Shown here piece after piece: positions 55,210 through 64,000 of a stretch of 64,000 nucleotides of DNA. Within the stretch, counting starts at the first letter, position 1. Each line of letters opens with the position of its first letter. Origin of the DNA: Humulus lupulus. Taxonomy: Eukaryota; Streptophyta; Magnoliopsida; Rosales; Cannabaceae. The notes under the pieces were generated by a model. It was not told the DNA's origin. It saw nothing but the letters and a program-made list of their open reading frames with translations, and ran no database searches. Location: contig NC_084802.1 in the NCBI RefSeq assembly GCF_963169125.1, positions 22,723,107 through 22,787,106 on the forward strand, given 5' to 3'. Both the position numbers and the translations under genes were made by a program.

Positions 55210-57510
55210 CTTGTATTTAATAAGTCAATTACATCGCAACTTATTTATTAAACGATCACACATTTTTTAATTAAGTCGTGTTTGAATTTAAATTTTGATA
55301 TATTTAGTAATTAATATATCACAATGTTGTGTCATAACCCAATGGAATGATTATACAAATTATCATCCTTAATTTAAATCCTATTTTTTCAAATATATAC
55401 CAATAGGTATCTAGATTTCTTATTTTAACTCTTAAAAAAACACCCAAACTTTCTATTTCTGTCATTTTCCAAAAAATATCACTCAAGCTTGATAAACTAA
55501 CAGACTAAGCAAAAAAATCAAAATACATTAATACATAATATTTCAATTTTCATATTAAAAATTAAAAGTAATTTAAAAAACATATAGATATAATTGCAAA
55601 AATAATAAATTCATTTAATTTTTATATTGAGTGAATTTTAGTATGATTCATTTTTTTTAGGAGAAATATAGTTCTTCTAAGTTATGTCTATGATCATAAT
55701 TAATTAATTAATTTTTTTTATCGTTAGTAATATAAATAATATTATTTCAGCAGAAATTATTATATTTTATGTTGAAAAATAAGTGTAACAACTCAAAGTC
55801 CCACATAAAAAAAATTATGTAGGCAAATATCTCATAATTATATAAACACAATTATAATTATACTAGTTACCATTTTCATCGAAAGATTTGTTTTAACCTA
55901 CTTAATTTTTCCATATTCTTAATTTTCAATGCTAAACAATTTTTCAACTAACTCACTTGAACCGTGCATGTATATTTATATACTAGATAAAAACAATGTG
56001 CAATATGTACGTTTGCTTAGTTTTATTTATAGAATTTATTAATTATTTTTATTAGTGTCATATAAATTTTGAAATAAGTATCATATTTTAATTAAATAAT
56101 TTATTTATTTTTGTTTAAGTTTATATTTGTTCTAATTTTTGAATTTGGGAGTGACAACAAGAGATTATACATTATATGTTTAATATAATATTAAATATTA
56201 TACGTGAAGTTTAAATTTAAGTATCTTGCTAGTTTCAATTTGTTGCTAATTCACAGTAGATTATATTATATGTTTAATATGATATTATTCTAACAAGTGA
56301 GTTTAAGTTTAATTAAATTTTATTTAAGTTATAAAATGTATGATTTTATTATTTTTAAATAATTATTATTGTAAAATATCTCAAAAATATCATATTTTAA
56401 TTTGTTTAATTATTTATTATTTTAATTTTGTTTAGTTATTTATTATTTTTAAATAATTATCATTGTAAAATATCTCAAAAATATCTTATTTTAATTATTT
56501 ATTTTATTTTATTTAAGTTTAAATGTTTATAAACTACCGTTAAATATAAGAATATTCTGTTAAATATAAGAATATTTTGTTAAAGTTGGCATTAAAAAAA
56601 AAAAAAACTACTAAAACAAAAAATTTCCGTTATCTACACACTTATTATATAGAAGATATATATATATATTTCCATCTAATCATAAAAAGCTAGGAGAAAT
56701 TCACTAACAAAAAAAGACCATCCATCAAAAGGAGAAAGGAGAATATGCAAAACAAAATCAATAAAAGGTCATCAAAAGTGAAAATATACAAAACCAAATC
56801 AACAAAAGTCTGAGATAAAACTCCAATCCTCCTAACAAAAAGAAAGAAGAGGAACAATGAACAAATAAGACAGACAAATGCCTACAAAAACGTGGTCTAG
56901 GCTCATGAAGTTGGTGACCTACACATTAAAGAAAAAATAATTAGTAAACGAATAATTGTATTATTGTGAAGTAATAAAAAAAGAAAATTTAAAAACTTAC
57001 TTGGGAGGATAATGAAGTGCTGGGCGGAGCATAATAAACTCATTCGGTGAATCCTCCTCACTATTATTGCAGATCTTTGTCTCGTAAAGAAAACCTAGAT
57101 CTTTCTCTTGTAAAGAAGACCAAATGTGTTATCTAGCTTTATGTAATATAGGAAACAATAATGAATTTAGAGATTGACTTTAACTACACACTTTTATTAT
57201 CACCCTACATCGCATATATGGCATATCATTATCATCAATTATTATATTAAAAAAATATTATGAATAATAATACTTCAAATTTTGTTATGTTGCTCCACAA
57301 ATGACATGATGTTATACCACCACAAATCTTCGGTCCAAAATCCAATCCATCAAGACTAACCCTGAAGTAAAAATGAAATATTTAAGAAACATAAATAATT
57401 GAAAAAAGTTTATTTTATAGAAAAAACATTTCAATACATGTGAAATGTATAATAAAATAAACCACAAACTGTATGTATTAAAATATGTGGGAGACCCATT
57501 CCTTTTTGAC
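55210..57510. other. AT-rich intergenic DNA with a short duplication
   Basis: No gene seen. Two copies of a ~58-bp AT-rich unit (TTTAAATAATTATTATTGTA, then AAAATATCTC) lie at about 56346-56403 and 56440-56497. A 22-bp unit (GTTAAATATAAGAATATT) is doubled at 56540-56581. Confidence 0.5.
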
Positions 57511-57610
57511 AGAGAAGGCAGCTAAGCTCAAATGATTAAAATGCATTTGCTTTAAATTTTTAACAGATTTGAGTCTAAAGGTCATGCTAACCTAAAATAT
57601 TCTCACACCT
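57511..57610 (+). mobile_element. Possible tRNA-derived SINE or decayed tRNA copy
   Basis: TAAGCTCAAATGATTAAAA (57523-57541) resembles a pol III A box region (TAGCTCAGTGGTTAGA). AGATTTGAGTCT (57565-57576) resembles a B box (GGTTCGAGTCC). The spacing is right for a tRNA-like head. I see neither a clean cloverleaf nor a target duplication. Confidence 0.35.
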
Positions 57611-58169
57611 GCCGCCAACCTAAAAAAAGTATTAGGCGCAAAGAAATCGTTCTTTCCTATTTTTTTGGGTTTTTAATTTTTATATATTTTAAGGATTCAA
57701 ATACAATTTTACATATAAAATTGAATGGTAAACCAATCAGTCCCTAAGTCATCACATTATTCAAACAGCAAAGAAAGCTTTTATTCAAAAAAGTAAAACT
57801 TTGGACTATATATATAATAGCCCATTGCACGTTAGAAGGAAAATGACACAAACATGTTTGAAGAAAAATTAAACCAAAATATTTTTAATATTTGTTTAAG
57901 AAATAAATAAATAAATGTGATTTAGATTAAAAACTACTTATACAAAACATTTATGATATTATTAAAAGCACCGATAGAAAAGATGCTTGTTTACTCTAGA
58001 TAAAAGAAAAATCATTCTAATTTTTATTTAGTTACACCATCATACTATTTTTATATAATATATTTATAATATTTATTTTTATTTAATATAACTATATATT
58101 TATATATGTTAGATTAAGTAATAAAAAAATAACATGTTTTTTTTTCTAAATATAAAAGATAAATTTTTT

Positions 58170-58560
58170 AATAAAAATTAAGATTATATATTATTATTAT
58201 CATAATGATATTTTATAACATTTGAATTTATATTAGTATAATTGTTAAATATTTAGTTTTGTATTAAATATTATTATAATAATGATATTTTATAATATTT
58301 AAATTTATATTTATATAATTACTAAATATTTATTCTACTAAAATTTTATAAAATTTAGAATTATATATTATAATAACAATATTTTATAATATTTAAATTT
58401 ATATTAATATAATTATTAAATATATTATATTATATATTATTAAAATAATATTTTATAATACTTAAATTTATATTAATATAATTATTAAATATTATGATAA
58501 TAATTATATTTTATAATATTTGAATTTATATTAATACAATTAATAAATAATTATTTTTAA
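58170..58560. repeat. AT-rich degenerate tandem repeat
   Basis: Four to five units of roughly 60-95 bp, each built from ATATTTTATAATATTTAAATT, cut here to its core, then TATATTAATATAATTATTAAAT. Nearly pure A/T. Confidence 0.7.
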
Positions 58561-58937
58561 TTGATTTTAAAAATATATTCTGTGAAATATTTAGAATATT
58601 TCATTAAAGTTAACAAAAAAAAAAAAAAACTTTTAAAACCAAGAAAAACCATTAAATACATTTTTTATATATAATATTTTTTTGATGAAATCGTTAAGGA
58701 TGAGAATTTCATGAATTAATTTAATTTAGTAGTTCTTAATGATTTTAGAGAAGCACCTTATAAGCTTTTTTAAAATGAATATGGTTCCTTTGTCCTTGTA
58801 AAACCTCTGTATAAGTGGTTATAACTTAATAGAGATATTAGTAATAATTTTTTTTCCAAATACCCAAAAGTATCAACTTTAACAATAATAACATTAAAAA
58901 CTCTCTAATATCTATTATTCGAAAAATATTTATGTAA

Positions 58938-59095
58938 AGTTGTTTGGTACATTGAATTTTTTTAGAGTTGTTACCACATCTTTATGTACAATTAGTCTCA
59001 TAGGAGCTAGAATTGTTCGGTACATTGATTTAGATTTTAGAGTTGTTACCACATCTTTATGTACAATTAATCTCATACAGAATGAGTCGAGCTAG
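58938..59095. repeat. Direct duplication of about 70 bp
   Basis: GTTGTTTGGTACATTGA to AATTAGTCTCATAG (58938-59001) is repeated as ATTGTTCGGTACATTGA to AATTAATCTCATAC (about 59012-59079). Both copies share AGAGTTGTTACCACATCTTT, then ATGTACAATTA. Confidence 0.75.
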
Positions 59096-61270
59096 AAATG
59101 ACACTTAACTATTTATTTTCTTAATATAGGACTTACAAATTTTATAACTTATAACAATTATGTGATTTAAGTTTATGTGTACGTATACTCCCAATAAAAA
59201 ATGTTAGAATGTGGTTTAGAAAATCGAATGAGATGTGATAAGAAGCATGATGTTTCATCTCAAAATTAATTGGTGACGAGTGAAGTAACTTATGCTCCTA
59301 TAATTGTTATTAAGTTTTAACACACTTTGAATGTAGTATTCTCTAACAACAAAAAACTCAAACTGTTACATTTTTGTTGCAGTTGTTCAATTTGATCATT
59401 AAGTGTAGTTGAGCACATATTGTTGACGTGTCTAAAATTCAATAATGTGAATTATAACTATCTTTTTTTCTCAAAAAATTATTTAAAATATGCTTATATT
59501 ATTTATAACAAAAACATGAATTAATAAAATAAAAATTCAAATCAAATGCCATCAAACCCAAACCAGATTCGTTCATATAAACAACTGTCTAACCCAAACC
59601 CAAATTCAGAGAAAATATTCAAAAAAAAATGCAAAATTAAACCTCAACTCAACCCACGAAGAAAATTAAGATCAAATCTAACAAAAACATGTTTTTTTTT
59701 CTAAGAACTCAGCCACCCAAAAATTCAGATTAGTTCTTTTTCAACATATCACATTTTCTTTCCCGAAGGAGAAACTTAGATCGAAATTCTATCAACCCAA
59801 AAGAAAAGTAAGAGAAAAAATAAACCCACCAAACCTATCAAAGAAAATTAATTAAAGCAAAACAAATGCCAAACAAAAGCAGATGGATTTTTAAGAGCAC
59901 CAAACAGAAGAACACCAAACTAGGTGGAGATTCCATCGCCATAACCTAGAAAGCTGGCCGGAAAACTTATTATTATTATTATTAGCTCAGCTCATCTAGA
60001 GTAGCATTAACAGTAACACAAAATTATATCAATGAATATTTATGTATTTATATACCAGGCAGGCATAGGATGATGATGATAATATAATGATCTATATATT
60101 TTTAAAATTAATTAATAATGAAATCGTTGATGATCATATATAGTCATGGGAAAGAGAATATACATATATGGATCATTAATTCCAAATAATATTAGTGCTT
60201 CAAAGTTAGCTATAGCTATATCATTTGTAACAAATGGGATTATGACACTTGCACAAAAAAAGTACACAGGTACCTGAGAATTACCCCAAATTATATATGG
60301 GCACTTCTTAAGTCCCTCAGTTCCTTTGGGAGGACTTAGTCCTTCAATAAATGTGAGTTGTCGGATGTGCACTTTTTGTGTTGAACGACTGGATTTAATC
60401 TGAAGGCTTTGGTTGTGGAAAAATGCCGAAATACCCCACCTATGGACCCTTTAACTGGCTACCTACCGTTTATCTTCAAGCCTTAACTTCATTTTTTTCT
60501 TCAAAAAAACTTATGAAAACTGAATCAGTTTGTTTCCCTCCCCTGACTAACCGAACAAGGTTATTCCCCTCCCCCGACTCTGATAAGAGACATTATTTGA
60601 AGAGGAAAACCCCCCAATGAGGAATATTTGTATTGGGATCTTGGTTTGAATTGAAGCGCGGGCCGTTCGTTGGCTTGGTCGATAAGTTCGTGTGGTTTTT
60701 TTTAATGTTCTCTTTTGTGTCACTCATTCCCTCCCCTGAGTTATCATTCACGTTTTCTGAAGCCAAATTTCGTTAGGAATAAGTGGAGTTGCTTCACGGT
60801 TTTGGGTTGAAGGAATGGTCATTTATTAGGTAGGTTGATATTTTCTTGGGGCTTTAGTGTTCGGGTTAGTGTAGTTGTTCCATTCATGGTGAGTTTCCTC
60901 TAACCAATTTCTTGATTATACATTTTTTTTTTTGAGTAAGTAATTTGTATGGAAATACACAAAATTTCAAAGTTGGGATCTTTGGTGTTCAACTTTAGGG
61001 AAGAGTTTTTTTTTAATAAAAAAATTGGACTTTATGTTTGAAGTTGAAGATTGATTTGCCCAATTTGAGAATAGTAAGATGATTCCGAGAAAAAACAAGA
61101 GATGAGTACAATAGGGTTGCTTGTGAACTGATAATATAGGATTAGTTGTAATAGGATTGAAGCTCAGACTTTTAAAAGAAGTTTGAAAAAATATCAATGT
61201 AAACTTGAGTGAACTGCTTATCAGTTGTGCTTCGTTATGTTTACCGTTAAATGCACACTATTTTGGGCTT
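59096..61270. other. Intergenic DNA, no gene identified
   Basis: AT-rich with a CT-poor, C-rich stretch at 60425-60620 (repeated CCCTCCCC motifs near 60536-60574 and 60727-60737). Frames at 60112-60372 (-), 60423-60620 (+) and 60967-61197 (-) show no domain I recognise. Confidence 0.4.
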
Positions 61271-61289
61271 GAGTTGTGGTAAGGCAAAG

Positions 61290-61830
61290 TATTTTATGCT
61301 GTGCTTGGCTTTTATGTTGTGGGTTTTTAATTAAATTTGGTGCAAGGTCAAAAGGGAGAAGAAACCAGAAAGATGATGATGGTGCAAAGCGAGATTTTTT
61401 TTGTGTTGAGCGCTTTTTCGAAGGAATATCTAGAGAAGCTAATTTAAGTAAAATTTGTGATAATGTTGATTTTTTTAAAAAAATTATGTTTTTTTGAGTT
61501 TGTTATGTAACTTTGTTGAACTTAATGTATGAAACTTGTACCATGATGCTGATGTATAAAAATGTGGCAGGATTAGGTGCTCTTCTCCGATTTATGACTG
61601 TGTTATACGTTTGTCTAGATAGAGGAGATGTTAATCGAATTAGTCAACATGTTTTTGCTCCCTTTATTCAATTAGAAAAAATATCTTTCTGTTTCCCAAG
61701 TTATTATTTGAACTGTGAATTATGTTGTCTCAATCTGTTGCAGAGGTCCATAGAATGCTCTGGTCGTTGTCTCGTCTCTATTGTTGTTGACCACATATTT
61801 CTATCTATTAAAGATTCAGGTTTGTGATTT
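61290..61830 (+). pseudogene. Unidentified exon-like fragments
   Basis: Three stretches look like exons joined by splice signals. One is KGRRNQKDDDGAKRDFFCV with RFFEGISREANLSKICDN near 61350-61460. After an acceptor GTGGCAG at 61563-61569 comes GLGALLRFMTVL with RGDVNRISQHVFAPFIQLEK near 61570-61680. After TGTTGCAG at 61736-61743 comes a third to about 61820 (donor CAG/GTTTGTG). I do not recognise the protein. It could be a gene fragment carried by a transposon or a decayed gene. No convincing start or upstream exons are seen. Confidence 0.25.
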
Positions 61831-62424
61831 TACTTGGGCTTTGTACTTGGATTAAGTCATTTAAATATTTGTAAATTTTTAATGTAAGCATGCTGATAAA
61901 AGAAATGAGACGCCTTTATTGGTAGCTTGGCATATTAACTTGAAGACACACACACCCAGTCTAGGTACATATGTCAAAATGGATCACTTTGGGAGCAACT
62001 TATGGTAGTGATTAAGTTTTATTATAAATTGAGTAAATACCGTTTTTCCATTTCTGCATCTTGCTTTTGATAATTACATGTTACCCGAGCAACGACCTTT
62101 GATACGTTACTAAAGCTAACTTGTTACGTAAATCCGTTAGTAATGCAATGTAGTTGGCGTTTGTACATTTAAGAGTACAATCTAGTTTATTTTTCTTTAC
62201 TTGGTATGTCATTGAAAAAAAATTGCTCTAGATTTCTAAAGTGGACATTGGAATGAGGTCGTTGATATTTTCTGTGTTGCTTAAGAGCATCATTTTAATC
62301 GCAAGAGTGGTGGTTATTGAGATTGTTAATTTTTATGGTTTAGAACTTTGGGTCTTGTTTGGAGTTGTGTTTGAATTTTATGGTTTGGTTTTTCATTGAG
62401 ATTTGGTGAAGTGAGGTTGGACTT
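61831..62424. other. Intergenic DNA, nothing identified
   Basis: AT-rich; no gene, RNA or repeat recognised. The bases 62420-62424 (GACTT) would be the left target duplication of the copia element that follows. Confidence 0.4.
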
Positions 62425-62818
62425 TGTTGTGAAAAGTATCATAGAATTGATACACAAGAAACTCAAAACTGAATTAAAGCAATAAACCTTAAGAATGCAA
62501 TTAGAAAATTAATCAAACAAGTAAAGAACAATCATGAGAAAAATGAATATGAAAGTGACTTTATTGATCACAATCCAATCTCGGTTACAACTCACTTTCT
62601 TTCTCAAGATGAGTTTCAGATTACAGAGAGTTTTTCTAGAGAGAGAATTGAAAAAAAAAAATCGATGCCTAAGCTAAAGAGTAGCTGAGCTATTATAATG
62701 GTTTTTAGAAATGGACAACACACTATTTTTAGTAGTTTGACAACTGTTTTAACTACGACCTTAAAATAGAAAAGCTTAGGAATTAGAGACTTTAGTTATG
62801 TGGACCAACTAATCAACA
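62425..62818 (-). repeat. 3' LTR of a copia element running out of the window
   Basis: On the - strand it starts TGTTGATTAGTTGG at 62818 and ends TTTTCACAACA at 62425 (394 bp). It is preceded by the polypurine tract AAGGTGGTGATT (62830-62819). The CTCTCTCTAGAAAAACTCTC leader-like sequence near 62645-62625 fits an LTR transcription start. The 5' LTR lies beyond 64000. Confidence 0.8.
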
Positions 62819-62869
62819 AATCACCACCTTGGCTACATAACTAAGCAAAGATCAGAGTGACTGCCCTTT

Positions 62870-64000
62870 TTGACATTAGACTAGCTGACATTACTTCAAA
62901 TTTATAATGTCCAAGCAGTAGAAAAACTTGCTGCTTGGTAGAACTTTAGTGATCATATCAGAGGGATTATGCTCAGTGGAGACTTACTTCACAAACACAG
63001 CTCCTTCAACAATAGTCTCTCTCACAAAATGTAGCTTCACATCTACATGCTTTGTCCTTTCGTGATAAACCTGGTTTTTTGAGAGGTGAATAGCACTTTG
63101 GTTATCACAATGGACAGTGATAACTTGATCTGGCAGCTTCAGCTCTCGAGCTATTCCCCTTAACCACAGAGCTTCTTTTATTGCTTCTGTCAAAGCAATA
63201 TACTCTGCTTTAGTGGTGGACAATGCATAGTATGTTGTGAAGACTAGCTTTCTAGGTAATTGCAGTCCCAAATGTAGTAAATACATAGCCTGTGAGGGAT
63301 TTTCTAGTGTCCAAACAACCAGCAAAATCAGAATATACAAAACCCCTCTATTACAGCAGTGTTTTCCCGGTGACCCTCAGCTCCTCCATATATTAGACTC
63401 TTTCCAATTGACCCTTTTATGTACCTTAGGATCCGTTTTAGAGCCTGCCAGTGTGCCTTTCCAGGATTTCCTTAAACATGCTTACAAGGCTAACTAAGTA
63501 TGCAAGGTCAGGTGGAGTGCATACCATGGCATACATGAGTTAACCTACTGCATTTGCTTAAGGAACTTCAGACATGAACTCCTTATCTTCTTTGCTTTTA
63601 TGAGCTTGATCCATACTAAATTTTAACTGTTGGGACAAGGGTGTTGTGACAGGTTTAGCATCTGACATACCAAACCTGTTTAGGACTTTGTTTAGGTACA
63701 TTTCTTGAGATAGAAACAATAACTTCTTGTCTCTATCTCTCTTGATCTCTATACCCAATACTCTTTTAGCTCCACCCAGATCTCTCATTTCAAATTCTCT
63801 TTTCAAGTCTGCCTTTACTTTGTCTGTTTCATCCTTGTTATTGCTTGCTATTAGGATGTCATCTACATCCTAATAGCAACAAAATGACAAAATTATGATC
63901 CAAGGCAAACTTGAAGTAGACAAAGTTATCAAACTTGCTCATCCTGAACTTGATGCAAGTTATGAGCTCATCAAATCTTTTATTCCACTGCATTGGAGAC
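62870..64000 (-). pseudogene. Copia pol, RT end and RNase H, broken and partial
   Basis: Enters at the right edge with the RT catalytic region, read DVDDILIAS near 63870-63845 (the usual Y of YVDD is altered and the frame upstream is broken). MRDLGGAKRVLGIEI (63790-63745) and YLNKVLNRFGMSDAKPV (63695-63650) follow. RNase H gives SDFAGCLDTRKSLTGYV (~63335-63285, other frame), TKAEYIALTEAIKEALWLR (~63215-63160), VTVHCDNQSAIHLSKN-like (~63120-63075) and TKHVDVKLHFVRE (~63055-63017). Several frame changes lie between 63560 and 63340. Confidence 0.85.

Noticed and set aside
60423..60620. 65-codon + strand frame as a small gene
   Set aside because: No homology recognised, no promoter or splice support; C-rich repeats explain its composition.

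Overview
This is plant nuclear DNA, most likely from a eudicot: one spliced host gene of a plant mRNA-binding family sits in AT-rich DNA packed with LTR retrotransposons of plant-specific lineages (Tat and Athila Ty3/gypsy, Ty1/copia), solo LTRs, a Mutator-like element and a plastid-derived ndhA fragment. I cannot name the species.

Layout. 1-13200: a decayed Tat-lineage gypsy element on the + strand (gag, protease, RT, RNase H, a second plant-type RNase H, integrase). It is split by a 2.3 kb solo LTR at 4772-7064 and followed by a 62-bp minisatellite and a multi-exon antisense gene (12399 down to 9878) with its own TATA box. 13325-26633: a three-deep nest. Repeats resembling Mutator ends hold a solo LTR (13466-26522), which holds an LTR of the TGTAACG family (14090-26310), which holds an Athila element on the - strand (14589-25292). 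26639-32360: a copia fragment holding a solo LTR (26639-30998), which holds another TGTAACG-family solo LTR (27853-30411). 32568-33595: a further solo LTR. 33825-34860: a probable solo LTR. 36071-39968: the only intact host gene, a seven-coding-exon RGG-box/HABP4-type RNA-binding protein. 41850-42420: plastid ndhA exon 2 inserted in the nucleus. 43138-55209: an autonomous but broken Mutator-like element (MULE) carrying a nearly complete 6.9 kb copia element (47705-54639, target duplication ATAAT). 55210-62400: AT-rich intergenic DNA with small tandem repeats, a possible SINE and some unidentified exon-like pieces. 62425-64000: the 3' part of another copia element on the - strand.

The most striking signal is a repeated GC decamer (roughly GYCGYGRCCC). 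Copies come in pairs 20-23 bp apart, and the pairs often repeat every 52-77 bp. The same arrangement occurs in three unrelated retrotransposon families (TGTAACG-type LTRs, Athila LTR plus Athila internal region, and the copia LTR). Spacer lengths are kept while spacer sequences differ. In Athila and copia the array lies upstream of a TATA box. Other points of interest are the spliced antisense gene of the Tat element, a stop-codon spectrum dominated by apparent C-to-T changes, and seven insertion events that can be ordered by their 5-bp target duplications.

All calls come from reading the sequence. Family names rest on recognised motifs, and no database or alignment program was run.
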